Program-made: the position numbers and the translations under genes
The notes under the pieces: model-generated
The model's database searches: none
Told to the model about the DNA's origin: nothing
Seen by the model: the letters and a program-made list of their open reading frames with translations, nothing else
Source: Candidatus Helarchaeota archaeon
Lineage (GTDB): Archaea; Asgardarchaeota; Lokiarchaeia; Helarchaeales; HEL-GB-A
Assembly (NCBI GenBank): GCA_016840125.1
Contig: JAEOSY010000340.1
Span: forward strand, 1-40,230
Direction of reading: 5' to 3'
Length of the DNA: 40,230 nucleotides
Shown: piece after piece, positions 31,498 through 40,230 of the stretch
Position numbering within the stretch: the stretch's first letter is position 1
How the letters are laid out: every line of letters begins with the position of its first letter

Positions 31498-33983
31498 TTC
31501 TCAAAAAATTTCCCAAAAATTTCTGGAAATATCCGCTTGAGTATGATACTATTCTTAGATCGCGTTTGAATGATTGCCCGTGCATAATAATTCTGTTTAT
31601 CTTCCTTCGGGGAATCTATTATTTTGAATTTCACATTCTTTGGTTTTAAGCTGACCTTGTACATAACTGGTATCTGCTTAAGTTTTAAATCTAGAACCTC
31701 TGGAACTCGGACGATGACCCCTCCAAATTCCTTATTATAACAGTACAGATCCGTATATTCAATTTTTTTTCGTTTATTACCACGTTTGCGGAATTTTTTC
31801 TCGACCACCGCATGTAATAAATCCAAATCCTTCAAAAGATTTTTATCTAAGTCTTCAATCTCTACCCATTCGTCTGTAAGATATGGGAACGGTTCAAAAA
31901 ACAATAACTGGTTAATACTTCCTAATTTCGCAATTTGAATATTATATTTCTCAATCGTATCCGGGTCATTCAAAGTGTGCGCTCGTGTAATGAGATTGTG
32001 AAGTTCTGCAGAGAGCGGTGTATTATATGCACCCACTGCGTAAAAGCTCCGTTCAATCTTATCATAAATTTTTGAAGCATACTCACTACTAAGAAAAATT
32101 GCGATTTCTAGGCCTTCGTTATAGAGATGGATTGCAATTTCGGGCTTCCCCATCATGTAAAAATTATCCCCGAATTCATCAAACATACTCAATGCATCCG
32201 TTTCATTTCCTGGAATATTTTGAGCTGCCTGATCCATGGTTTGATTTGCTGCATCAGCAGTTCCGGATAATAGCTGAGATATAGCCATGCCCCCTAGACA
32301 CATTATCTGATAGCCAGGCGCCCCATATTTCGCCCCTAGTTCAGATGTAATATCAAAATTATGAATGGCTTCTCTATATGCGTCATTGTAGAGGCAGGTA
32401 ATGCTTTTTAAATAATTAGCGATTAAAACCTTTTTCTTCTGTTCAGCGACTGCACTAAATGTTGCAGCGAGACTAAAATGACTGATGGATTGGTCTAATT
32501 GCCGCAAGTTCAAAAACGAAAGTGCAGCTAGAAACTCAAAATTTGCAATGAAATTAGCCATTAGAATTTGAATTTGATTTCTTTTCTCCTTTTCGGAAAT
32601 GGTCGCAGAAGCTAGTAAAAATGAATCAGTCAATTTTTTTATGGTCGCGGAAATTTTTATCTGTGCGCTAACTAATTCATCACTCGCAATTTCTTCCTGA
32701 ATCGCCATTAATGAATCTTGTGCATCCCTCACTCCATTTAAAAATTGTTCATAATCTGCAATTGTATTAAATTCGTCTTCAGGAATTGCCTCTCCAGCAA
32801 TAAATTTATTAATTAGCATTAGTTCACTTGCCTTAAGTCCCGCTTCCTGTTTTTCTTCAATGGTTGTCATTGGAATAATTGGCTGACTTGCAACTCCTAT
32901 TGCTTTTTCAATCAGGAAACTCAGATGCTCACTTGAAGTAGCTGCATCTGTTTCGGTCATTGCTTTATGCATCTCATAGTTCATTAACTTCTTTCTCAGG
33001 TTTTCAAAATAGTCTCGGCTATCTTTATTTCCCAAATTATTAATTATCTCTAAAAAGAAGCTACTGGGTGGAAGAATCCGTAGATTCGGAAAATAGTCCT
33101 GGACAAAGCGGAGAAATCGTTGGTCTGGCGAAACCATCGTTAAATCGTAATCTGGATTAACTTCCTTCAAATATCTATTAAGAGCTATTAAAGATAATTT
33201 AGCATCTGAAGGTAAACGACGCGGATCTACACCTTCTTTAATCGGATCTATATCTTCTTGAGCAATTGATTTATTTCCTATGTAATCTTGAATTAAATCC
33301 CTTATTGAATCACTCACTTGTGTCTCTACTAGGCATTCCTGACTAGTAAAAACGGTAATTCCACTTTCAATGAAATCACCGAACCGAACAAATGGGGTTT
33401 TATCCTGTTCAATTTCATAAAGGTAATCAATTACCTCCTCATCGATAACATAACCGCCTAGTACTTTCTGCTGTTGAAAAATTTCTTTCATCTGCTCTAT
33501 TGAAATTTTCTTTGCCTCTTTAATAGCCATATCCACTTTAACGGCGTAATTCTCAACGATCTTTCGGATCTCTAACGCTAGATCTTCGATCTCATCCTCA
33601 TTCTCCTCCATTTTTGAATAATCATACTCATAAAAAGCCATATAGGCATGCTCAATTTGATTTATCTCCGCCTCTACCTTTTCTAGCAAGGCTTGGATAG
33701 GATCTTTGTTTTCAATGGATACATCCGGAGATAGAATAATACTCAGGAGGAGCATCTCCTTCTTACCTCTGGCCCAGTCTGACGGAATTTCAAAATATAG
33801 ACTGACTGTTTTGAAATCTGCTCCCTCGTACATAAAGAATTTTTGTTTAAGCAACTCTGAAATGTTTAATAGATTTGCAACTGATTGGACCAGTTCATCA
33901 TCAGCATCTTCTGGATACCAATGGAATATTTGCGGTCCCTGAATTGTGTTAAAGTAATTGAGATTTAAGTAAACCATTTTCAA
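31494..33983 (-). CDS. longin-like - PIN - TPR multidomain protein
   Basis: An 829-residue cytoplasmic protein of unknown role. Residues 1-120 resemble a longin/roadblock-type fold: MVYLNLNYFNTIQGPQIFHW, with the 'GPxI' turn typical of longin domains in Nprl2/folliculin-like proteins, then strands KTVSLYFEIP and EMLLLSIIL and a long helix (about 93-120). Residues about 175-310 fit a PIN nuclease: YVIDEEVIDYL (D181), E220, LPSDAKLSLIALNRYL (D260) and LTMVSPDQRF (D287), a complete acidic quartet. Residues about 400-680 are helical and TPR-like (ANFEFLAALSFLNLRQLDQS, YREAIHNFDITSELG, GKPEIAIHLYNEGLEIA). The C-terminal 150 residues are basic and beta-rich. No such fusion is known to me. It is divergent from the gene at 34153. 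Confidence 0.65.
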   Translation of the reverse strand: MKMVYLNLNYFNTIQGPQIFHWYPEDADDELVQSVANLLNISELLKQKFFMYEGADFKTVSLYFEIPSDWARGKKEMLLLSIILSPDVSIENKDPIQALLEKVEAEINQIEHAYMAFYEYDYSKMEENEDEIEDLALEIRKIVENYAVKVDMAIKEAKKISIEQMKEIFQQQKVLGGYVIDEEVIDYLYEIEQDKTPFVRFGDFIESGITVFTSQECLVETQVSDSIRDLIQDYIGNKSIAQEDIDPIKEGVDPRRLPSDAKLSLIALNRYLKEVNPDYDLTMVSPDQRFLRFVQDYFPNLRILPPSSFFLEIINNLGNKDSRDYFENLRKKLMNYEMHKAMTETDAATSSEHLSFLIEKAIGVASQPIIPMTTIEEKQEAGLKASELMLINKFIAGEAIPEDEFNTIADYEQFLNGVRDAQDSLMAIQEEIASDELVSAQIKISATIKKLTDSFLLASATISEKEKRNQIQILMANFIANFEFLAALSFLNLRQLDQSISHFSLAATFSAVAEQKKKVLIANYLKSITCLYNDAYREAIHNFDITSELGAKYGAPGYQIMCLGGMAISQLLSGTADAANQTMDQAAQNIPGNETDALSMFDEFGDNFYMMGKPEIAIHLYNEGLEIAIFLSSEYASKIYDKIERSFYAVGAYNTPLSAELHNLITRAHTLNDPDTIEKYNIQIAKLGSINQLLFFEPFPYLTDEWVEIEDLDKNLLKDLDLLHAVVEKKFRKRGNKRKKIEYTDLYCYNKEFGGVIVRVPEVLDLKLKQIPVMYKVSLKPKNVKFKIIDSPKEDKQNYYARAIIQTRSKNSIILKRIFPEIFGKFFEN

Positions 33984-34152
33984 ATCCCTTCATTTTTTTG
34001 GATATAAGCATCCTTATACCTTACAGTAATGTAATTGTAAGTGACTTCGATACCATTTAAGGTTTTTTTCTTTAATTTGAATAATAATTTTTTTATTCTT
34101 ATTCTCAGTTATTCAAACTAACATACCAAATATGAATAAAAAGGTGAAAACA

Positions 34153-35484
34153 ATGCCAAAGCTTAAAATGAGTAAATTCTTAAAAAAATTACCACCTGAT
34201 TATGCAGAATTCTTCGAAAAAGGCTGGTTACATAATTATACAGTCGAATACCACGAAGAAAAGGGAACAAGATTTCCAAGCAAAGTTATAATCGGGGATC
34301 AAACACTCCGAGATGGGGAACAACAGACGGGGGTAATATTTAACCCAGAAGAAAAAGTAGAAATTGCCAAATTATTCGCTGAAATGGGTGTAACTACAGT
34401 TGAAATCGGATTTCCAGCGGTTTCGGAGGAAGAAGTGAAAGCTTGTAAGATGATTCACGCAGAGAATCTGAAATTTCTTCCATTTGTAATGGCGCGCGCG
34501 AAGAAATCTGACATTGATAAAGCCCTTGAAGCGGATGCGAAAGCCGTAGATCTCTTTACCTCGAGCTCTGAGTTTCATATCAGGGCGAAACTAAAAATGA
34601 CACCTGAAGAAAACATTGAGAAGTACTGTGAAGCGGCAGAATATGCGCGTGATCACGATTTAACTATTATAATGGGACGCGAAGATTGTTCACGCAGCCA
34701 TTTACCATATTTAGGAAAATTGATAGTTGCTGCGAAGGAAGCTGCTGGTAATAAGTGGGCGGGGTTTGGAATTTCAGACACAACGGGCTCTCTCACTCCA
34801 ACAACAACTGTTTGGCTCTTCAAAAAAATGGTTGCAGCTATTGCAGAAGCTGGTTATGGTGTAGCACCTGCTCCCGGATTTCATTGTCATAATGATCTCG
34901 GTCTGGCAACTGCCAACACCCTTGCTGCTGTAGAAGCGGGTGCCATGGGAGTAAGTGGTACTTTCACAGGTATCGGGGAACGTGCGGGGAATGCACCCTT
35001 AGAAGAGGTTGTCATGGCCCTAGAAACACTCTATGGTGTCTCCACCAAAATTGATCTGGAAAAAATGGTCGAATGCTGCGAATTAATCTCAAAATATTCT
35101 GGAGTCCCAATCCCTGTGAATAAACCTATTGTTGGTGGTAATGTCTTTAAGCACGAAGCTGGAATCCATGCGGCAGGAGTATTAGCGCATCCATACACTT
35201 ATGAAACTATCCCCCACAAATGGCTTGGGAAAGAATCTATCTTTAGATATGGCAAATTCTCTGGCACTGATGTCATTCTCAAAGACGCGTTAAAAGATTC
35301 TGATCTTCCCGAACCCGACCGCAAACAACTATTAGAAATTACTTTTGCTGTGAAAAAAGCGCAAATTGACAAAGGAATAGAGGTTTTCCGTAAATTTGTA
35401 GATACATATCAAGAAACGATGTCGCAAATGGGCATGAGCCAAGAAGAAGTTATCGATATTGCTCGACGAGTATTGAAAAAATAA
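34153..35484 (+). CDS. isopropylmalate/homocitrate/citramalate synthase family
   Basis: About 443 residues of the DRE-TIM metallolyase family, which condense acetyl-CoA with a 2-oxo acid. Hallmarks: IIGDQTLRDGEQQTGV (the R-D pair and metal site), TTVEIGFPAVSEEE, GISDTTGSLTPTTTVWLF, FHCHNDLGLATANTLAAVEAGA (H-x-H-N-D metal ligands), GIGERAGNAPLEEVV and GGNVFKHEAGIHAAGVL. The leucine-sensing C-terminal domain of 2-isopropylmalate synthase is absent, as in homocitrate synthases and Re-citrate synthases. ATG at 34153 is chosen over 34132 because GGTGA lies six bases upstream. Product not decidable (isopropylmalate, homocitrate, citramalate or Re-citrate); no leucine genes are adjacent. Convergent with purM, five bases between stops. 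Confidence 0.88.
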   Translation: MPKLKMSKFLKKLPPDYAEFFEKGWLHNYTVEYHEEKGTRFPSKVIIGDQTLRDGEQQTGVIFNPEEKVEIAKLFAEMGVTTVEIGFPAVSEEEVKACKMIHAENLKFLPFVMARAKKSDIDKALEADAKAVDLFTSSSEFHIRAKLKMTPEENIEKYCEAAEYARDHDLTIIMGREDCSRSHLPYLGKLIVAAKEAAGNKWAGFGISDTTGSLTPTTTVWLFKKMVAAIAEAGYGVAPAPGFHCHNDLGLATANTLAAVEAGAMGVSGTFTGIGERAGNAPLEEVVMALETLYGVSTKIDLEKMVECCELISKYSGVPIPVNKPIVGGNVFKHEAGIHAAGVLAHPYTYETIPHKWLGKESIFRYGKFSGTDVILKDALKDSDLPEPDRKQLLEITFAVKKAQIDKGIEVFRKFVDTYQETMSQMGMSQEEVIDIARRVLKK

Positions 35485-35489
35485 ATTTC

Positions 35490-36563
35490 TCATAATTCAA
35501 TTTTTTTTCCAGACCTATCCTTTACAAGCACACGCTTTTCTGGAATTACAGAGCCTACTCGATAGGTCCGTGTGTTATGCTTTTTACAGATTTTTTCGAT
35601 ATCATCATAATTTGATTCAGCTGTAACAATGCAAAACGCTATTCCCATATTGAAGGTCCGATACATTTCATAGTCTGATATTTTGGTAATGGATTGAATG
35701 GCTTGAAAAATGGTTGGTGGTTTAGGTAGATTATCCATATCAAATCCAATTTTTCCAAAGCTAAGTCTAGCAAGTTTCGAGAATGCGCCCCCTGTAATGT
35801 GAGCCAAACCGTGAACTTCCACATTATTGATTATTTCGAGAATTTCACGAGAATATATTCTTGTAGGGCGTAAAAGCTCCTCGCCCACTTTGAATTTAGA
35901 ACCTGGAATATTATCATCTACTGCGAATTTACCTAGTTCTAGCAGGGCTTTTCTGGCAAGTGTCAAGCCATTTGAATGCACACCGTCACTTTCTAGTCCG
36001 ATTATGATATCAGTGGGTTCAATTTTCTCGCCAGTGATTACGTCTGAAAGTTTTACGACACCAACGCTCATTGCTGAGAGATCGTATCCCTTTCCTTTTA
36101 CTTCCCCCTTAATAACATCAGGCATAGTTGCAGTTTCCCCGCCGATAACAGCCATCTCTGCAATTTCAGCTCCTGCTACAATCCCCTTCATTAAATCCCC
36201 AATAAGCTCAGGATCTGCTTCTTCTACTGCGAGATAATCTTCAAGAGCAACGGGCTCAGCTCCCATACAAATGAGGTCGTTTGCATGCATCGCTACTAAA
36301 TCAATTCCGATGGTATCATATTTATTCATCAATTGTGACACTAAAACTTTTGTTCCCACACCATCCACATGCAATGCTAAGCAAGTTTCACCGTCAAGAC
36401 GAATTAATCCCGCATAATGTCCATATTCCCCTACGACCTCCCCGAACTTTCCTTTACGGAATTTATACGTCTTTTTAATCAACTCCCCGATAATCTTGTG
36501 AGCGCTAGTTGCCTTGTCAATACTGACTCCTGCTTCTTCATATGTAAGTTTTTTTTCTTTCAT
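35490..36563 (-). CDS. purM: phosphoribosylformylglycinamidine cyclo-ligase
   Basis: About 357 residues; the ATP-dependent closure of FGAM to AIR, step five of purine synthesis. Recognised by YEEAGVSIDKA at the N-terminus, LIRLDGETCLALHVDGVGTK (nucleotide-binding region), IDLVAMHANDLICMGAEPVALEDYLAV, AVIGGETATMPDVI, IIGLESDGVHSNGLTLAR and HGLAHITGGAFSKLARL. The start is ATG at 36563: GGTGA at 36572-36576 lies about eight bases upstream, and the earlier GTG at 36578 is next to that ribosome binding site. Thirty bases separate it from purB upstream on the same strand, so they are co-transcribed. Confidence 0.95.
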   Translation of the reverse strand: MKEKKLTYEEAGVSIDKATSAHKIIGELIKKTYKFRKGKFGEVVGEYGHYAGLIRLDGETCLALHVDGVGTKVLVSQLMNKYDTIGIDLVAMHANDLICMGAEPVALEDYLAVEEADPELIGDLMKGIVAGAEIAEMAVIGGETATMPDVIKGEVKGKGYDLSAMSVGVVKLSDVITGEKIEPTDIIIGLESDGVHSNGLTLARKALLELGKFAVDDNIPGSKFKVGEELLRPTRIYSREILEIINNVEVHGLAHITGGAFSKLARLSFGKIGFDMDNLPKPPTIFQAIQSITKISDYEMYRTFNMGIAFCIVTAESNYDDIEKICKKHNTRTYRVGSVIPEKRVLVKDRSGKKIEL

Positions 36564-36593
36564 TACTTGCTTCACCAAACATCCTTCCAGCTT

Positions 36594-37940
36594 TTATAGA
36601 TACTTCTTCAGCTGTTTTACGACCCTTTCGACTTGTTCAACAGCCGTGCCAATGTAATTTTTGGGATCAAGCCATTCGTCTAATTCTTTTACGGTAACTA
36701 ACTCACTCACTTTTGGGTCTTGTATGATAACTTCCTTCAGAGATTTGTTCTCCTTGCGACTAGCTATCCCGCATTGCCGTAAAATTTCATGAGCTTCTTG
36801 TCTGCTAACTCCTTTTTTCACCAACTCGATCATAATTTTTTCAGTAAGGATTTGACCTTTCGTTAGATCTAGGTTTTTGGTAATATTTTCATAATTGAAT
36901 TCGAGCCCAGTTAAAATAGAGATTAGTTGACTCAAGATATAATCTGTAAGAATAAAAGTTTCAGGAATGTTAATTCTTTCATTTGCTGAATTTGTTAAAT
37001 CGCGTTCATGCTCCAAAGAAATATTATCAAATGCGACAAGTAAATTTGCTTTTACTCTTCGTGCTAAGGAAACAATGCGCTCAGATTTATGGGGATTTCG
37101 TTTATGAGACATGGTCGAGCTGCCCACTTGCTTTTTTGCAAATGGCTCGAAAATCTCACTAATTTCAGTTCGTTGGAGGTTCCGAATCTCTCTAGCGATT
37201 TTATCAGCTGTACTATTGATGAAATTCAGAAGAACTATGACCTCTGCATGGATATCTCGCTGCACGACTTGATTCGCGATTAAGACAGGTGCTATATCTA
37301 AATATTTCATAACTAAATCTTGAATTTCGAAGCCCTTTTCTTCGAAGCTAGCCATAGTCCCCACGGCGCCACTCATTTTCCCTCGTAAGGCACGAGTTTT
37401 CACTTCTTTCAAGCGATCAAGGTGACGTCCCACTTCAGCTGTCCAGACCGCAAATTTCATTCCAAACGTTGTGGGAATAGCCTGTTGTCCATGAGTTCGC
37501 CCGATACAAACAGTCGATTTATGCTCTTTACAGAGTTTTACAAGAATTTTTAAGAGTTCAAGGACTCGATTCTCCATTACTTGCAAGGCCTTTTTTAATT
37601 GGAGTGCAAGAGCAGTATCGACAATATCATAACTCGTTGCACCATAATGAATGTAATTACCTGCATCCCCATCACACTGCTCATCTAACGCTCGAACCAT
37701 TGCCATTATGTCGTGATGGATTTCTCGCTCGATTTCTTTAACTCGGTCTAGTTTCACAGATTTGAGATTAGCTTTTTTTGCAATTTCATTTGCTGCTTCC
37801 ATTGGAATGTTTCCGAGTTCAGCATGCGCTTTCGCTAATGCAGCTTCCACATCCAACCAGTTCTTAAGCTTAGCCTCTTCGGTAAAAAGCTCGCGCATCT
37901 CTTTCGTATTATATCTAAATTCAATAGGATGAATTGGCAT
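36594..37940 (-). CDS. purB: adenylosuccinate lyase
   Basis: About 448 residues; cleaves SAICAR and adenylosuccinate, releasing fumarate, in purine synthesis. Superfamily signature GSSTMSHKRNPHKSE (catalytic Ser loop), with IGRTHGQQAIPTTFG (catalytic His) and HYGATSYDIVDTALALQ earlier. ATG at 37940, giving MPIHPIEFRYNTKEM, is preceded by GTGATC and matches the usual N-terminus; the frame is open 13 codons further to 37979, but that part overlaps a duplicated 21-base segment and lacks protein character. Part of the purE - FAD dehydrogenase - purB - purM run. Confidence 0.95.
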   Translation of the reverse strand: MPIHPIEFRYNTKEMRELFTEEAKLKNWLDVEAALAKAHAELGNIPMEAANEIAKKANLKSVKLDRVKEIEREIHHDIMAMVRALDEQCDGDAGNYIHYGATSYDIVDTALALQLKKALQVMENRVLELLKILVKLCKEHKSTVCIGRTHGQQAIPTTFGMKFAVWTAEVGRHLDRLKEVKTRALRGKMSGAVGTMASFEEKGFEIQDLVMKYLDIAPVLIANQVVQRDIHAEVIVLLNFINSTADKIAREIRNLQRTEISEIFEPFAKKQVGSSTMSHKRNPHKSERIVSLARRVKANLLVAFDNISLEHERDLTNSANERINIPETFILTDYILSQLISILTGLEFNYENITKNLDLTKGQILTEKIMIELVKKGVSRQEAHEILRQCGIASRKENKSLKEVIIQDPKVSELVTVKELDEWLDPKNYIGTAVEQVERVVKQLKKYL

Positions 37941-37971
37941 AGAGATCACACATCTCTTTCGTATTATATCT
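37896..37971. repeat. purB: 21-base direct duplication at the start of purB
   Basis: The segment CATCTCTTTCGTATTATATCT occurs perfectly at 37896-37916, inside purB codons for RYNTKEM, and again at 37951-37971, just upstream of the ATG and in another frame. The 55-base offset suggests a small slip or gene-conversion event that copied coding sequence into the leader. No function is implied. Confidence 0.7.
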
Positions 37972-38011
37972 GAAATCACAAACCAATTAACAATAAATTA
38001 AATCTCATTTT

Positions 38012-39382
38012 TTAAACTATCTTACGCTTAATTCCTTGGGCGGCAATCAAGCCAGAAAGCGCAGCTCCAATGATGCCGCGCGTTAGGCCAGCACCGTCCC
38101 CGGCCACATAAAGCCCGTCAATATTTGTTTCCAATTGGTCATTTGTGACAATTAATTTTGCACTATACTTAATTTCCGGTGCATAGAGAAGGGTGCTGTT
38201 ACTTTCAATACCAGGGATAACTGTATCGAGCCCGTGAATCGCTTCTAATATATCCGTAAAGATTCGGTGAGGAAAGGCCATGCTAATGTCACCAGGAGTG
38301 GTGCTTTTTAAGGTAGGCTGAACGATATTTTTCTCAAGCCGTTCCTCAGTCGATCTTCTACCTCGTTTTATGTCACCTAGTCGTTGTACCAGGGGCTTCC
38401 CTCCCCCTAAGGTAGTACAAGCTTGTACAATTCGTTTACCATACTCACTTGTATCTTCTAAAGGGTGCGTCAATGACACCCGCACGAGCAATGCGAAGTT
38501 GGTCGTTTTAGATAGTTCATTAATATAGGAATGACCATTTACCGCAACGGTACCATCATCATACATCTCTTGAACAACATATCCTTGATGATTAGTACAA
38601 AAACTCCTCACAAAGTCATCATAGGTGGTCGTGAAAATGTGAAATTTGGGATCGCGCTCAAAGTTACAGATGTGGTCCATGATAAAAGACGGCACTTCTA
38701 CCCGCACTCCAATATCAACGGGCAGGTATTTGGTTTGAATCTCTAACCGCTCCATCTGATCCGCCAGCCAATGCATCCCGGACCGCCCAGGGGCAGCCAA
38801 ACAGTAATTATAATCAAGCGTAGTTCCGTTATTCAAGACCAGCTGATTCGGTAGAATTTCAACCACACGTTGATTTAATAAAAGTTGCACTTGATTGTGT
38901 TCAAGGTATTCTTGGATATTCTTAATAATTTCAGGTGCATTTTCAGTGCCAATTAACCGCTGTCGAACGGGAATGAATCGTATTCCCACCGATCCCGCGA
39001 GTCGTTGGATTTCAGTAATCTTTTCTTGGTCAGGATAAAATAACTGATCAGGAGCCCCATGTTTTACAAAGATGGCATCAATTTTTTCTATTAATTCTGT
39101 AGCATGCCCTTCGCTACCCGCTAATTGATCTAAATCACCACCAATCTTCGGATCTAAGTTTAATAAACCTGACGAATAGGTGCCAGCACCTCCAACACCA
39201 CATAACATCCGGCATGGATCGCATTTCATACACACCGCGTGTTCCTTCGAAGCACAATTTCTCTTATCTACTGCGGGACCTTCCTCTATAATCTTTATTT
39301 CAACATTTTTTAATTGGCATAATTCATACGCCGCGAATAACCCCGCCGCGCCAGCTCCAATAATGATTACTTTCGATGGCAC
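38012..39382 (-). CDS. FAD-dependent dehydrogenase (COG2509-like)
   Basis: A 456-residue flavoprotein. The N-terminal dinucleotide fold is VIIIGAGAAGLFAAYEL with the acidic end of strand two (KIIEEG). A cysteine-rich stretch follows, RNCASKEHAVCMKCDPCRM then LCGVGGAGTYSSG, five cysteines (C43, C51, C54, C57, C61) that could hold an Fe-S cluster. The C-terminus has LYVAGDGAGLTRGIIGAALSG, the second FAD contact. This fits the 'uncharacterized FAD-dependent dehydrogenase' family (COG2509) found in bacteria and archaea, substrate unknown. It lies between purE and purB in the same orientation (127 and 71 bases), so it is probably transcribed with purine genes. Confidence 0.8.
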   Translation of the reverse strand: MPSKVIIIGAGAAGLFAAYELCQLKNVEIKIIEEGPAVDKRNCASKEHAVCMKCDPCRMLCGVGGAGTYSSGLLNLDPKIGGDLDQLAGSEGHATELIEKIDAIFVKHGAPDQLFYPDQEKITEIQRLAGSVGIRFIPVRQRLIGTENAPEIIKNIQEYLEHNQVQLLLNQRVVEILPNQLVLNNGTTLDYNYCLAAPGRSGMHWLADQMERLEIQTKYLPVDIGVRVEVPSFIMDHICNFERDPKFHIFTTTYDDFVRSFCTNHQGYVVQEMYDDGTVAVNGHSYINELSKTTNFALLVRVSLTHPLEDTSEYGKRIVQACTTLGGGKPLVQRLGDIKRGRRSTEERLEKNIVQPTLKSTTPGDISMAFPHRIFTDILEAIHGLDTVIPGIESNSTLLYAPEIKYSAKLIVTNDQLETNIDGLYVAGDGAGLTRGIIGAALSGLIAAQGIKRKIV

Positions 39383-39509
39383 TTTTCTTTACCTCTTCTT
39401 CTTCAAACCATAATTCTACAACTAGTATTATGTTATAAAGTTAGCACTCCTCAAAACCGATGAATTTTTCAAAATAAGAAATTTTGGTTGATTAAATCCA
39501 TTTGATTGG

Positions 39510-39935
39510 TTATTCAATACACGCCTTTATCCGATCGCATAATTTAGAATCACTTACAGCTAATATCCTTAAGGCAAGGAAGGCGGCATTTTGTCCATTA
39601 TCTATGCCTACTGTTGCCACTGGAATTCCCTTAGGCATTTGTACAATTGATAAAAGTGCATCAAGCCCGCCTAATTTCGACTCAACAGGTACCCCAATGA
39701 CTGGTTTCAGGGTTTTCGAGGCGATCACCCCTGGTAAGGCAGCAGATAAGCCTGCAATGGCGATAAAGACTTTAGCATCGGAATTTAATACATATTCATC
39801 CAGCTTCGTAGGATTCCGATGTGCTGATATAACTTGCAAATCATAATTTACTTTATATTCGTCTAAGACCGAAGTCACTTTATCTGCTATCTTTTGGTCC
39901 GATTTACTCCCCATAATAACTGCAATATCTACCAA
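39510..39935 (-). CDS. purE: PurE, 5-(carboxyamino)imidazole ribonucleotide mutase or AIR carboxylase
   Basis: A 141-residue enzyme for CAIR formation in purine synthesis. It begins [19 protein letters not shown] (phosphate-binding GSKSD), has [15 protein letters not shown] (SAHR motif), [18 protein letters not shown] and [24 protein letters not shown], ending with [15 protein letters not shown]. The 'LPGVIAS' and 'LLSIVQMP' parts are as in class I (mutase) enzymes, but no purK is in the window, so class II-like direct carboxylation is not excluded. Length is slightly below the usual 160. Sixty-six bases separate it from the upstream kinase. Confidence 0.92.
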   Translation of the reverse strand: MVDIAVIMGSKSDQKIADKVTSVLDEYKVNYDLQVISAHRNPTKLDEYVLNSDAKVFIAIAGLSAALPGVIASKTLKPVIGVPVESKLGGLDALLSIVQMPKGIPVATVGIDNGQNAAFLALRILAVSDSKLCDRIKACIE

Positions 39936-40001
39936 ACTATTAACCTTCTTTTTAGATTTTAATTCAATGTTCCTTTTTATATGGTCATTAATAAATAAAT
40001 C

Positions 40002-40230
40002 TCATTCGTTTTTCAATTGAGAAATCATTTTTTTAATTTCAATTTCGGTTAGCAATCCCTGACGTGCCCCAATTTGCTGAATACAATTAGCAGCAGACAA
40101 ACTTCCAATTTTCCCACAGATTTCTAACTTCTGAGGGTCAAAATTATATTTCAACAATCCATAAATGAACCCCGCACTGAAGGCATCGCCCGCTCCTGTT
40201 GTATCCACAACTTTAACTCGTTCTGCAGGA
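40002..40230 (-). CDS. PfkB/ribokinase-family kinase, C-terminal part
   Basis: Only the last approximately 75 residues are in the window; the reading frame continues past the right edge. The PfkB signature is present as [20 protein letters not shown], with the catalytic Asp in GAGD and the anion-hole Gly residues, then [21 protein letters not shown], typical of the family's C-terminal end. Substrate (ribose, nucleoside, fructose phosphate or other) cannot be told from this part. It is the first visible gene of the minus-strand purE-purB-purM run, so a nucleoside or ribose kinase would make sense, by context only. Confidence 0.85.
   Translation of the reverse strand, partial: PAERVKVVDTTGAGDAFSAGFIYGLLKYNFDPQKLEICGKIGSLSAANCIQQIGARQGLLTEIEIKKMISQLKNE

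Noticed and set aside
1..40230. CRISPR array suggested by the CARF-like gene and TnpB-related gene
   Set aside because: No run of regularly spaced identical repeats of 24-40 bases is visible on reading through, and no cas gene is present.
1..40230. tRNA or rRNA genes
   Set aside because: GGTTC-like strings (for example near 2211 and 24110) have no matching acceptor or anticodon stems; the latter is inside the TnpB-related gene.

Overview
The window most likely comes from an Asgard archaeon (Promethearchaeota). The evidence is the gene mix: several roadblock/LC7-like small proteins, a Rab-like small-GTPase domain, a longin-like domain fused to PIN and TPR regions, and a ThiS/MoaD-type ubiquitin-like protein. 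These sit beside plainly archaeal information-processing genes (class I CCA-adding enzyme, Ser/His signal peptidase, ADP-dependent sugar kinase family). Ribosome binding sites are of the GGAGGTGAT type and many promoters have an archaeal TATA box about 25 bases before a probably leaderless start. I cannot fix the class within Asgard. I see no rRNA, tRNA or CRISPR array.

Layout. 1-3505 is a regulatory and signalling island, visibly richer in G+C than the rest: a Cys4-domain/winged-helix protein, three roadblock-like proteins (all minus strand), and a divergent CARF-like/winged-helix regulator with two palindromic sites in the shared promoter. 3602-5054 holds an SCP2-type protein and two small unknown proteins. 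5297-16285 holds a large GxGYxYP-motif membrane protein, small membrane or Cys-rich proteins, an aldehyde:ferredoxin oxidoreductase, a probable M28 peptidase and a cytoplasmic protein with Ig-like repeats. A decayed remnant of a second GxGYxYP-type gene lies at 12552-12770.

16387-21439 is a plus-strand run: a degenerate Rab-like GTPase fused to the same Cys4 domain seen at 149-775, a ubiquitin-like protein ending in GG, a third Cys4-domain protein, then CCA-adding enzyme, signal peptidase I and orotate phosphoribosyltransferase. 21456-28616 is an accessory stretch: a dam remnant, an unknown gene, an intact Dam-type methylase, a TnpB-related gene, a nucleoside hydrolase and an orphan adenine DNA methylase. 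28611-40230 is mostly metabolic: ADP-dependent kinase, IMP dehydrogenase, a longin-PIN-TPR protein, an isopropylmalate/homocitrate synthase homologue, then a minus-strand run of PfkB kinase (cut by the window edge), purE, an FAD dehydrogenase, purB and purM.

The strongest candidate for something undescribed is the approximately 100-residue Cys4 domain shared by three proteins with different partners: a DNA-binding winged helix, a Rab-like pseudo-GTPase, and a helix/proline-rich protein. Two of the three flank a ubiquitin-like gene and the third leads a roadblock cluster. This suggests, but does not prove, a common sensory or scaffold module linking small-GTPase-type signalling to transcription.
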